A stretch of DNA of 64,000 bases from contig OZ345369.1 in NCBI GenBank assembly GCA_977006965.1, forward strand, positions 496,001 through 560,000, read 5' to 3'. Of the stretch, positions 39,416 through 50,113 are shown in pieces; the first letter of the stretch is position 1, and the number at the start of each line of letters is the position of its first letter. The notes below the pieces were generated by a model. That model was not told where the DNA came from. It saw only the letters and a list, made by a program, of their open reading frames with translations, and made no database searches. The stretch is from Phymatolithon calcareum (taxonomy: Eukaryota; Rhodophyta; Florideophyceae; Hapalidiales). Position numbers and translations under genes: made by a program.

Positions 39416-42400
39416 ATGGCAAATCTGAGCGACTACCTCTATGGAGACGCTTTGGATAATCTGGACGTTTCCACACTGGACGAAGATGTTGCTCAAAACA
39501 TCAAAGAGGCGATGAAGTATACCACTTTTGATGCCGAGAAGATTCGAAAAGTGAAGGGCGCGTACACCGTCCTATTGAAACACTATTTTGACTACAGGAT
39601 GGAAACATATTTTTCGCAACGCTATATTTGCGAAGAACTTGCAGAAGCACTATAGGAAGACTTCGAGAATTGGGATGAAGCCCTTTTCCGTAGGCTTGAT
39701 GGTGACACTCTGAGAAAACTACTGGACCACATGATGATGAACGGTATTGGGATTACAAAACGCTCCGGGTATCCTATTGCTAAGGCCTTGTTTGAATGCC
39801 TTCGCGACCCAGAGAGTATTCCTGTCGTGACTGAAAGACGTGTCAAGTACACACGTTGCAATTCAGAACGCCCCGGAAACTCGAGTTCGACTCCTGAATC
39901 ACCAGGCACTTCCCAACCGCCCGACCCTCCCGCGGACAAGCCTGCACAGAGCCGTCCGTCCTCACCTCTACCTCCACCTAGACCGCGAGATTCACCGCGC
40001 GCTCTAAGCGCTGAAAATGAGGGGAGCTCATCGAAATCCAGACCTCGAATTTACGACGTTTCTAAATGCATCCGTGATGATATGAAGTATTCTGGTCTTC
40101 CCGACGAGGACTTCGATGGAAAGGTCGCGAATTTCAAGTCTGCGCTCGAATTGGTCAGGATTACTGACGAAGCTGATGCGCTTACTGCGATGCCACTCTT
40201 TCTGAAGGGTCAAGCAGCGCTCACGTTTCGAACATCAATTCGGAATTCAGTATCAACCGTCACTGAAGCACTCAAGAAAATGAAGGATATATTCCTTTCT
40301 GAGGAAACCCGCCGAGCGAATGATACTTTATGGGAAAACTTAAGCTTTTTAAGTGTACGAAAACTCCATAAGACCAGCGACCATCGATCTACACTGAGAC
40401 AGTTGTTTGAAGAGGTGGAACGCCTTAGCAATTGCACCAGCCATGCGATGAAAGGCGATGCTACTGTCATCGAGTATATCACCCGCGCGAAACTTCTTGC
40501 AGCTGTGAGTGGACTTGACGTTTTCCAGCACGTCCGAGCCAACCCGCCTAGCGAGTATCTGCGTTTACGAAATGCCTTGTACGATGCAGCAACTCAGGCT
40601 GACACCGGCTCCGTCTCGTTTCTGTCTTCCACAACCATGGGCGATCTGACACCGGGAAGCATGCTCACCGACCGCCGATTCCGAAACTATATACCAAACC
40701 GTCGCCCAAGGAGCAAAAATGCCCGCGATAGGTCTCGGAAACAAGAACCAGCTAGACGGGAATTGCGCTATTCAGGGGGAAATCGAGATTGTTGGGTATG
40801 TTCAAAAGAAGGTTGCCATTCCTCGAAGCACCCAATTCATGAACGTAACGGCGCGAGGTCACGAATGCGCTCGTACGTGTCTGAGCAGTTGGTATCAAGT
40901 GACGAAGAAGAGATGCCAGCAAGTTCAAATGCAACTGAAGAGGTCGAATCAGACACTTCAGATAGCGAAAAAGTGTTCCTAACCATGATGGAAGAGTCAT
41001 CCTTCGTCGTGTCGCGCGGCGGAAGCGCTGAAAACACGAACAATTTTATGGGAATTGCTATTGACACGTGCTGTACCCACTTGTGTACGGTTTCTAAGGA
41101 GCAGTACTATGCCTACTGTGCCTACACTGGCCAAAAGCCGAACATTGTGCCGAAGCGGAAGTCATTCAACACGACAGGGGGACCAGTCAAATCCATGGGA
41201 TATTCAATTGTCCATATTCCGTTCGAACCATTGTGCGACCTGTTGCGAATCAAAGTTCACGTTTTTGAATACCCATCAATAGCACCTATGCTACTCTCTT
41301 ACGCTGAGATGGAAAAACAGCGCTGTGATATCAAGATTTCCGAAAGAAAACTCACACTCGCGGATGATCCGAGCAAATTCGTGCGCTATGAGAAAATTCG
41401 TGGTCTCCCTATCTACCGATGGAATCAGGAAAAGAATGAAACAATGCGCTGGGAGGACAGCATATCTCTTTACACAGAACAGCAGCTGCGGAACATTCAT
41501 CGACGAATGGGCCACACCCCTGTCAGACGTCTTATGAAACTGCTGGAAGCGACTGGACGGGAGGAGGACTTATCGGGAGACACACGTGCTACACTATCCC
41601 GCATTGCGAAGTCATGTAAGGCATGCCAAGTGTTATCTAAACCACTTGAAAGATTTCGATTTGTCATCCACGACGAGACCAGGTTCAACCATGAAGTTGT
41701 CATTGACGTGATATATTTATCTGATGGGGCTCTACTACATGTCATCTGCACTGGCACGAAGTATCAACTTGGAAAACTTTTGCCCAATGTCTCTGCGAAG
41801 GCGGCCTGGGAAGCCATTCGTATGTGCTGGATTGACATATTGTCCGGTTCACCCGACATCATTCGAGCGGACGCAGGGAAGAATTTTATCGCTAAGGAAT
41901 TCAAAGACTCTGCCAAACTCATGGGTATTCATGTGGAGACTGTGCCAACAGAGGCTCACCACAAGATCGGATTGGTGGAACGGTATCACAAAGTCGTTCG
42001 AACTGTTTACGAAAAGCTGAAAATCGACGATCCGCACATGTCGCGTGAGCTACGTCTAAGCATTACGTTCCGATGCATCAATGATACACCTGGTATCGAT
42101 GGTATTGTGCCAACCTTAGTTGTTTTTGGAACGTACCCTAAGCTGGGGCTTGACACCGACCCTGTTGCTCCTGCAAACATCCGACGAGCACAAGCGGTGA
42201 AACAAGCAACGAAGCTTGCGTCGCAAGCGTTGCGCAAATCTCGATTGGACCTTGCTGCCAAACGCGGTCCGACTGCCAACATGGAAATTATCGACAGCGT
42301 GAAGCGATTGCAAAATAATGCACCCGTCCTCGTATACCGGGAGAAAGAAGGATGGACCGGGCCACTGCAATTCATTTCAGCTGATGATCATGGTGCTTGG

Positions 42401-44221
42401 ATTCGGACAGAAAAAGGGAATGAAATCCGGCTTCCGTTGTACGTAATCAAACCATTCGTACCAGAGCAATTCATTTCATCAAGTGTTCACTACACTAAGG
42501 CAAGAAACCCCCTGTTCATCGAGGCACGCAAAAAGGAGCGCGATGGTATGTGGGAGCGTGAAGTGTTCCGTTTGGTTCCAAAGTCTGAGGCGAAGGGTAA
42601 TCGAATCTATCATGGCACGTGGATCGAGAAACTTAAGTCGGAGGGGAATGCAAAGTCAAGAATTGTTGTCTGTGCGACTAACGATTATGTTGAAGTTCTC
42701 ACGTACAGTCCGACCATACGCCGCAGCAGCACCCGCCTTGCATTTGCGTACGCCGCGTGCCGTCCGGACTTTACTGTGTCATGCCGCGATGTGACTCAAG
42801 CTTTCATACAAAGCGACACAAATCTCAGACGACCTGTGTACTTGCAGCTACCTCATGAGCTCCGAGAAGGAAACGAAGGCAAAGTGTTGAAGGTTGAAAA
42901 GACTCTTTACGGTTTACCTGAAAGCCCTATTAATTGGTTTGCGACATACACCGCGCACTACAAAAGTACACTGGGGATGGAAAGCATGCCACAGGATCCG
43001 TGTTTCATGGTCACATCTTCCAGGGAGAGCGGAGTCGACGGAATGGTTCTACTTCAGGTTGACGATTCAACGGCACTCGGTAACCCTGACTTCCACGCCA
43101 AGGAAGAGGATGCATCAAAAAGGTTTGAGAATCATGGCGCTGTGTTTCTATCTGGGAAACCAATTGAGCACAATGGAGCATTTCTTTCCATTGAGAAGAA
43201 CGTGTACAAGATGGACCAGTCTCATCATGTGAAGAAGTTGTCAGAGATACAAGGAGAACTTCATGCTGAAGAAGGTTATGCTGCAATCAAGTCTATGAAC
43301 GCGATGGCTGCGTACCCTGCGTCACTCACTCGGATTGACTTTCTGTGCCACACTGCATATTTCTCCAAGGTCACCGGAAAATCTTACACGGATAAGCACC
43401 GAAAAGCGTTTAACTCGTTTGTTCGATACAGTAAGGAGTACCAAGATTTGGCTCTGTCGTTTGTGCCACTTGACCTGGACACACTACATGTGGCTGTCTT
43501 TACCGACGCGTCATTTGCAAGTAATGATGACGACTCCTCGCAACTGGGAATACTGGTAGCGCTGCGAGATGCGGAAGGTAATTGCGACGTTGTTCATGCC
43601 ACATCAGTTAAGGCGAAGCGTCGTGCAAGAAGCGTACTGAGTGCAGAAATGTTCGCGCTAATGGATGGTTTCGGCTTCGGGTACATTGTCCGTGCAACGA
43701 TGTGCAAAATAATGAAACGCGAAGTTGAGTTGCATCTGCTTACCGACTCAAGATCTGCCTACCATATCACCACCACTCTTGTCACAACGAAGGAGCGCCG
43801 TCTCATGCTTGACGTTCATCTACTACGGGAAGCCTATGAGCGCCGGGAGATTACCAAGATTTCATGGATTGCAGGAGAATCGAACGTAGCGGATTGCTTG
43901 ACGAAGAGGAAGCATAATGGGACCATCTTGAAACTAATGCAAACGAATCACCTGGACATTACGTTGGAAGGGTGGGTCGACAGAGATATCAACCCTGTTC
44001 ATGTTATCGACAAGGCGAAAACATTGAAATCTGGCACTGAAGAAGCTCTTGAACGACTTGAAGACCGCAAAGATAATCAGAGTAATTCGAATGATGGCTT
44101 ATCAATCGAAGAAAAAAGCCCGAGTGTCTCGCTAACCACCAGCAGCAAGTTTATCAATCCGTTGGGGACCGACAGTCAAATGGAATTACCGTTACCTGCT
44201 AGCAATGTCGACCGACTGTGA
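39416..44221 (+). CDS. copia gag-pol polyprotein with an in-frame TAG after codon 79
   Basis: The frame starts at ATG 39416 (MANLSDYLYGDALDNLDVST), hits TAG at 39653-39655, and resumes in the same frame to 44221. Gag is followed by a zinc knuckle variant (CWVCSKEGCHSSKH, about 40790). The protease has AIDTCCTHLC (about 41055), where DTG/DSG would be usual. A pre-integrase HHCC region contains IHRRMGH and CKACQ, followed by the integrase Asp/Asp/Glu residues (VIDVIYL, RADAGKNF, GLVERYH). Reverse transcriptase follows (CRDVTQAFIQS about 42785; LQVDDS about 43056), then RNase H (VFTDASFA, SAEMFAL, LLTDSRSA). The last 32 codons lie inside the 3' LTR. The single stop may be suppressed by read-through, bypassed by starting downstream (the next ATG is at 39731), or be an inactivating mutation. 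Confidence 0.9.
44107..44124 (+). promoter_or_regulatory. polypurine tract of the copia element
   Basis: GAAGAAAAAAG lies a few bases before the 3' LTR, the expected place for plus-strand DNA priming. Confidence 0.6.
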
Positions 44222-44749
44222 GCCAAGAAAGTCTACTGGCGCGGATTACGAACGTGTGAAACGCATTGTGTCGCGCGCTGATACTTCGGATACCTTGCGA
44301 GAATGTAGCTAGACAGTCAGAGGTAGATGGAGTGATGTAGAGACTACTTAAGCGGTGATCGAAGTCTTTCTCGAGGAAGTCACCACTATCAACTTTACCA
44401 ACCACAACCTAACCCCCAAGGATATCGAAAGATAAACTTACTCTTCCGACGAAAGTCAGCAACGCATTCACACTGCCGAGCAACCGTCCATTGCGTACCA
44501 TTGGACTGGACCACTCCTGCCGAAGTCACTACATCCTTACGGAGTTTCTGACCCAGCAGAGTTGGCGCACCTTGCCGAAGTCACTACATCCCATCGGAGT
44601 TTCTGACCAAGCGAGCTGTAAGACATCCTGCCGAAAGCACTACATCCCTCCTGGAGTTTCTGCCTAGACAAGTTGTATGGACGTCCGGCATCTGCCGTCG
44701 TCTCATTAGGGAGCTGAACAAGTCGTTCGGTTCCTGGATACTCACGACA
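44125..44749 (+). repeat. 3' LTR of the copia element
   Basis: Same length and ends as the 5' LTR, with three transitions between them. The first 97 bp also encode the end of the polyprotein. Confidence 0.95.
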
Positions 44750-45965
44750 GAGATGATCCCCCAGGTATATATGACAAAAACCATGGAATACCTCCTTCTG
44801 AATCTCTTCTCTCCTTGTAACGCTCGACGAATGCATTCTGCTTCATGCTTGATACAACAATGCCAGCTACGACACAAGATATCACAGAAGCAGCTGCCAC
44901 AGCACCGGAAATAATACCCGCCAGCACGGATGGTTTCATTCCTCCATCGGTCTGTCCTCTGGGACTTGTCCAAATATTCGTCTCTCTAGACGGAGCCGCA
45001 GCAGTTGTGCTCTGAGCTCCTTCTGGCGAAGAAATGTCCGATTCAAGTACGTTCCCTGCAGGCGGGACGCTTGTAGGCGTAGGACTCGACTTATCGATTA
45101 CTACGATGTCGGGGTCCAGGTGATGCTTTGGTACTTGACTCGGTAGAGAGACGGTTGGACTAGACACCTTCTTTTTGCTCGGGCTGTCCGCTGACACATG
45201 CGGGTGCTTGGTACTGTTTTCGATGGACTTTCCGTCTGTCCCATAAGACCTCCCCCAGCACTTGCGGCGAGCAAGATCTCGCTCCCCGACCGACTTTCGC
45301 CAGACAGCCCCATGTGAGCGGCTGCACTGGCTCTCCTGCGTCGAATGAGATTGCAGGAAGTACTCCGGGCACATGCACTTATTTTGCGATCTGCATGTCC
45401 CTTGTGCGCATTCATCGCAAGAATCATACAGATCTCCTCCGAAGAGACCTAGCCTTGGACAAGTTGTACTCATTTCCCGGTACGCATTCAATTCTTCTCT
45501 CGTCATCGAACAGCAAGCTTTTACAGGGCAAATAGCAAGTGAAGCCTGATAGATCTTTCGGGAAGGAGATTTTGGCTTTCCATCCGCATAATAATACTTC
45601 GTCCCCCAGCACTTCCGGCGATCAAGATCCCTCTTTCCGGAGGACTTCGGCCACTTCTTTCCGTGCGATTGGGTGCATTCAATGTGCAAATCCACAGCTT
45701 GTAGAAATTCCTCGGGGCACATGCACCTGTATAGAATTCTGATTGTGTCGCTTACATGAAGTCTGCATGTCCCTCGTGCACATTCATCACAATTACTCAG
45801 ATCGACCATTCCGACGATACCTTGTCTCGGGCATTGTGAACTGACCCCCTTGCACGCGGCAAGTTCTTTTTTCTTCATCAAGCAGCAGTCTTTGACCGGA
45901 CAGGAAGCTGAAAGTGAGGAAATGACTAATAGGCAGAAAATCATCACTGCCGAGACCGTCTTCAT
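44742..45965 (-). CDS. two-repeat cysteine-rich type I membrane protein (407 aa as it stands)
   Basis: Family not recognised. The ATG at 45965 gives a clean signal peptide (MKTVSAVMIFCLLVISSLSA, cleavage about 21). Two homologous extracellular repeats of about 100-110 residues follow: each begins CPVK(D/A)CC, has CPR, then CDECA(R/Q)GTCR, a CMCPE(E/Y)FLQ segment and ends with RRKCWG. A Ser/Pro/Thr-rich stalk (about 250-345) leads to a single transmembrane helix (about 347-374, AGIISGAVAAASVISCVVAG). The cytosolic tail contains FVERYKERRD and is cut by the copia element, so the present stop (44742-44744) lies inside the LTR. The frame is open further upstream to 46166 but the signal peptide fixes the start. 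The disulfide-rich ectodomain suggests a surface receptor or adhesin. A decayed paralogue lies at 6289-7270. Confidence 0.75.
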   Translation of the reverse strand: MKTVSAVMIFCLLVISSLSASCPVKDCCLMKKKELAACKGVSSQCPRQGIVGMVDLSNCDECARGTCRLHVSDTIRILYRCMCPEEFLQAVDLHIECTQSHGKKWPKSSGKRDLDRRKCWGTKYYYADGKPKSPSRKIYQASLAICPVKACCSMTREELNAYREMSTTCPRLGLFGGDLYDSCDECAQGTCRSQNKCMCPEYFLQSHSTQESQCSRSHGAVWRKSVGERDLARRKCWGRSYGTDGKSIENSTKHPHVSADSPSKKKVSSPTVSLPSQVPKHHLDPDIVVIDKSSPTPTSVPPAGNVLESDISSPEGAQSTTAAAPSRETNIWTSPRGQTDGGMKPSVLAGIISGAVAAASVISCVVAGIVVSSMKQNAFVERYKERRDSEGGIPWFLSYIPGGSSLS

Positions 45966-46379
45966 CGTGGGAGAGCTGTACCAAGCTGACAGGGGCGCAC
46001 CCAAGACCAGAAATGGCAGCAGAGTGCAGGCGTAGGCCCTTTTCTTCGTGCACGTTTCAGCGACGACGGGATGAGGAAATGCGGAGGAGCAGAATATCTT
46101 TTGAAGAACACCAATGAGAAGGAACAATCGAAGGAAGCAGTAGTCAGAGCAAAAAAGCGACGTCAACAGGCGTTCCGCCCCCGATTCTCAACGTTCAACG
46201 ACGACATGTGTCCTGTAACTGTACAGAATTTGTGTGTGCACAGTAATATAGCTTTGATGCTTTGCCAGAATACGACTGCTCTACTCCCGTAAAGATTTGT
46301 TTCAGAAAACGTGAATGAATGGGACAGTGCTTTGACTTCGTATGGGGCCGCGGTCGCATCAATATTCCCAGATCTGGAA

Positions 46380-46415
46380 TTCTATCAGCCGGCGTACGTA
46401 CGCCGGTTGATAGAA
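46380..46415. repeat. 36-bp near-perfect palindrome
   Basis: Centred on GTACGTAC; arms TTCTATCAGCCGGCGTAC and its reverse complement differ at one position. It could be a cruciform, a binding site for a symmetric protein or a transposon end-to-end junction. Confidence 0.75.
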
Positions 46416-47798
46416 GAAGTGCACTGTTTCATACTGCCTGTTGTTACGTAGTGACACGGGAAGTCGAAATGCATGCCTGCGCGGATTGATGGATTGATGT
46501 GAGTTTACTTGAAGCTCCCGTTGTCTATTTAGCACCTGAGAGGCTTATCATGGCGCTATGTTAAGCCACGTAGTCTATGTTTCTACTATGTGATCTCCTG
46601 GATTGAGTCGACCGCGCTTTTGCAACCTGGATTCTTCTTCCTCTGAGAGGGATTGTTTAGACTTTAGGATTCATCCCTGCTCCGGTAATGCTGGAGACAA
46701 GTGAGAAAACGTTATCGCGCCCACAGTATGATACTGCAGCGCAAGGCTCCAAAAGAACCCGACGCCACATTGAAGAGAAAAAGCCCAAGAGAGGAGAGAG
46801 AAGAAAAGAGCGGGAGAGACTAGACAGATAGAGGAGGAAAGAAAAATAAGCCAACAAAACCCCCAGTAGATAACAGACAACAAACAGAGTAAGCACGTAG
46901 ACGTCGGCGTCGTCCTCTGCCGGCGACCTTGGCTTGGCCGTCGACCATAAGATGAACGCACGAGAAAGCGAAAAGGGGAACTTGTACGCGGTTGTCTCCG
47001 AGCTGGTTTGCACGAGCGCGCTATTCTCACGGACCACGCTTCATTGAGTTGGGAAAATTATTGAAGGAAAATCCTGCTCTGTTACGGGCCCTATTAGTTT
47101 GGCCATTGGTGGTTTTTGGGAGCTAATTAACCTTCGGTGGCTGAAAGGGGTCTAGTTTCGATTCACCAAATGGATATAATGGTCATATTGAGTAGCATTG
47201 TATCTACGACGGCAGTGTCCGAGCACATGTTCTTCTTTTCCTTCTTTTATTGCAGAAAACGCTAACTTAAGAGCACATGTTCTATTCATTCGCTACTATA
47301 TCCCCGCGTACGGTAAATGCGGTGAATGTGGTCACAAAAGGAGTTCTTCCAATATGCAAAAATATGCGATCAGGTCCAGCGCCGTATGGTAAGGTTCGGC
47401 ATTTGCCCGGTACCCGATAGCAAGGTGAAGTATTTCGCGATAATACGAGAAAAGGTTGCAATTGAGATGTCTTCTCGTTCGCTTTTGTAACGCCTCACGG
47501 TGGTCCAGAGAGAGATAGATGCAATTGAACTCAGCGCGAGACAAATACAAAGATGTGAGGCGAATTTACTTCGCGGCTTGTTTTTTCTTGGCGGTGCTGC
47601 CTTTATTTCCAAAGACGGATTGGCGAAGCAGAGGGAGGTATAGCACCCGACAGGTAGTCTTGGCGCAGACGACTGTCCGTGGGATGAGGGACAGCAAGCG
47701 CAGCTTGCATCGACGTCCATGCTTGTCCTGGACAAAAGCAAGGATATTCTACCCAATAAATGCGCCTAATTTCATTATCATCACCCGGTCGCCAAGCG

Positions 47799-47926
47799 GG
47801 TTGTCGCCCGGTAGGATCGGTCCGGATACGGGCACTCGGCTCGTATATGAGACCTCGGCTTCGCCTCGGTGCATATCCGTGGCTTCGTACCCATATCCGG
47901 ACCTCTCCACCGGGCGACAATCCTAC
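47799..47926. repeat. long hairpin / short foldback element
   Basis: The ends are inverted repeats: GTTGTCGCCCGGT and GGTCCGGATACGGG on the left, CCCATATCCGGACC and ACCGGGCGACAATCC on the right. The middle holds a smaller CCTCGGCTTCGCCTCGG motif. It may be a small foldback transposon or a structured RNA; no coding function is seen. Confidence 0.55.
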
Positions 47927-48159
47927 TTGTGGGGATAGATATAGGTCTTCGCAAAGGCGCCCCTGGTGTTAGCAAACTGAGACTGCGGAAGGTATCCTTC
48001 CATAGGGGAGCAACGGCCATTGCTGATACTGTGTAGTTACGGTGCACGAGTGGGCGTTCATGGCACGGTCGCCCAGGGGAACAGATAGGGAGAGTTTTCA
48101 TACCCTTCAGGAATCCGGCTTGATATCTCACACGCAAGAACACGGAGAGAAAGGTAGAT

Positions 48160-48370
48160 TTTTATTTAAAAGTTACCAACGCATCTGCTAACGCTTGCGG
48201 CAACTTTTTGAGTGCCAAGAAAATTTGGCTTCATTCTGCCCTAGGAAGGGTTTCGTAGTGGGTGTTCTACAGTTCGGTGGTCTACAAAAACCGACCTCTG
48301 GTCCCTTGAGAGGCCTCGAGGGGGAAAAATAGTCCACGTTCCTGTGTCACGCGGGGGCAGATATGCAGGG
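48160..48370 (+). repeat. interspersed repeat, copy R1
   Basis: Begins TTTAAAAGTTACCAACGCAT and includes GGCCTCGAGGGGGAAAAA; both motifs recur at 56118-56272 (R2). The family end AAAGTTACCAACGCATCT also occurs inverted at 62745-63035 (R3). Confidence 0.6.
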
Positions 48371-48393
48371 AATGCTTACTTTTCTTTGTGAGG

Positions 48394-50113
48394 ATGAGGG
48401 TTGTCTATAGCCTGGAATATGACCAGGAGCTCTTCAAGTGCTCGCTTTGTCCAGACGCCGTCTTCTTTTTTCTTGTCATGAGTAGCGAAGCTAGGGTTTC
48501 TCTCAGGGAAATCATAACATACTTCAAAAAGTGTCTGTGTTCGAAGACATTCTTTCACGAGCTGGATCTGGAATATAAAACAATGCTGCAGTATATGATA
48601 CAGTACTATCCAATAGAAGACGGTTGTCGAGGGCACTTCAAATTCAAATCCCCGAAATGCTTCGATCTTTTGGCGTCTCGTACCATTGCGAAGCACGCCG
48701 GGAGCAAGTACTGTTTTGATCGGCTCTACTCATGTCAACGCAGTACAAGCACCATGCTCGGCTACCAGCCCGACTTCCTGGGTCCGGATTTCGAAGTGTC
48801 CTTGCCTGCCTTTTCAGATGATCTTTTGCCCCATGTCCTCACCGCTGTGGATATGCCCGACACTGAGTTCCAAGATGATGCCTACACAACCTACATTCAC
48901 TATAGTGTTGCAACTAACAAGTCTCGTCGCCAGCCCATCGTCGTCGCCTTGTGAGTCTGATCATCTTCCTTGTCTCAAGGCACTCTAACTGCATTGTACA
49001 TCTGACACATTTGTCCCCCTCTCGCGCCTAACATTTGAGAAGAAACATCGACCAGTCGCTGCTGAAGGTTGCCTCCCGCGGCGGCTGGCGCAACGATCCA
49101 CAGGTCGGTGATTACCAGCTCGACAACGACTACTACAAGAACAACGCGTACGACCGTGGACACCTCGCACGCCGCAGCTCGTGCGCGTGGGGCGAAACTG
49201 ATGAGGCTGCAGCAGAGGCGTCGGAAGCTACAATGTTGTACTCTAATGCTGCGCTGCAGCACGCTAGTTTCAATCAGGATGAATGGGCACATCTGGAAGA
49301 TTGGGTTGCAGATTTGGAGCTCGATTCAACGAACAAGATATCTGTCTTCTCCGGGCCGATATACACGCATCGTAGAGGGATCGCATCTTTCATCGGCGCG
49401 CCTCCTGCTGAGATTCCAACAGCCTTTTTCAAGGTAGTCTGCTTCATTGACAAGGAGAACGAGTTCGCCACAAGGGCCTTCATTGTCGCCCAGGACAGGA
49501 ACGCAATATCGGATAAGAATGCGAGATCCGAACAGATGGATCTTGGAGCGTATCAAGTTCCTATTAGAGTGATTGAGGAAGAAACTGGTCTTATGTTTGA
49601 CTCTATCATTCGTGGCAGCAATTCTGTTGCTGCAATTGAAGAACCCATGCTCGTTCCTGTTAATGCTGATGGAAGTAAGAGATCCTTCGACAATCGGTAC
49701 TCTCAAGTGCTTATCATCGGTAAGCTACACATCGTGACCTTTTTCCTTGCGATTCAATCCAGTCGTACAGGAACGCTTCTAACATCTAAAACTGTTTCAT
49801 AGGTGCAATGGTTAATCCAAGCGGGTCCGATCGCGAGAACGAGTGGATAAGCATTGCTAATTTCACTCCTGACGAACTCAATCTGAATGGCTGGAAACTG
49901 TCAGACACGAAGCGAAAGGCTGTGGAGATATCTGGTATAGTTGTGCCTGGTGAAGCAAAGCGAATTGGAAATTTGGTAGGCATGATAATGGCCAACAGAG
50001 GTGGGCAAATCGCCCTGATGGACCCAGATGACAACATTGTGGATAGAGTATCGTACTCCACCCGCACACATATGATTAAGGAGAACGTTCCTATTAGGTT
50101 CCATGTTGCGTAG
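48394..50113 (+). CDS. DNA/RNA non-specific endonuclease with C-terminal lamin-tail-like domain, three exons
   Basis: Exons 48394-48950, 49043-49719 and 49803-50113 join in frame to 514 residues. A beta-beta-alpha-Me nuclease of the NucA/Serratia type should cleave DNA and RNA. A GYQPDFLGPDFEVSLP segment and the YTTYIHYSVATNKSRRQPIV strand lead into VALNIDQSL across the first intron. The catalytic motif is DRGHL with His226 as general base; Asn263, Trp267 and Glu271 reproduce the Serratia N-x3-W-x3-E pattern. The C-terminal 100 residues (AMVNPSGSDRENEWISIANF; LNLNGWKLSD; GGQIALMDPDDNIVDRVSY) match a lamin-tail domain fold. The 5' start is uncertain: the first 110 residues are not typical of the family and an upstream exon is possible. 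The nuclease-LTD pairing suggests a secreted or organelle-linked DNase; this is inference. Confidence 0.85.
48951..49042 (+). other. intron 1 of the nuclease gene (92 bp)
   Basis: Donor GTGAGT, acceptor GAGAAG. Splicing joins conserved sequence VVAL to NIDQSL in the right phase; reading through gives an immediate stop. Confidence 0.8.
49720..49802 (+). other. intron 2 of the nuclease gene (83 bp)
   Basis: Donor GTAAGC, acceptor TTTCATAG. Removal joins QVLIIG to AMVNPSG, linking the nuclease to the lamin-tail-like domain. Confidence 0.8.

Larger units (their letters stand above)
38735..44749 (+). mobile_element. Ty1/copia LTR retrotransposon, nearly intact, 6015 bp
   Basis: Two 625-bp LTRs (38735-39359 and 44125-44749) begin TG and end CA, and are flanked by a perfect 5-bp duplication GAGAT (38730-38734 and 44750-44754). 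The LTRs differ at only three positions, all transitions, so the insertion is young. The internal region encodes one gag-pol frame in the Copia order protease, integrase, reverse transcriptase, RNase H. A purine-rich tract lies just before the right LTR. I could not recognise a primer binding site after 39359; half-tRNA priming is possible. The element sits in the final codons of a minus-strand host gene. Confidence 0.95.
46167..48393. other. gap, gene-poor with palindromes and a purine tract
   Basis: No gene is recognised. A purine-rich tract lies at about 46775-46850. A 65-bp segment (about 46501-46565) resembles 58603-58670 at roughly three in four positions. The other features in this stretch are listed separately. 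Confidence 0.4.

Noticed and set aside
38735-44749. An infectious endogenous virus
   Set aside because: No envelope gene; gene order and LTR structure are those of an ordinary Ty1/copia retrotransposon.
45966-46166. Longer N-terminus for the cysteine-rich membrane protein
   Set aside because: The internal ATG at 45965 gives a textbook signal peptide directly before the first Cys repeat; the upstream part is Cys/Leu-rich filler without support.
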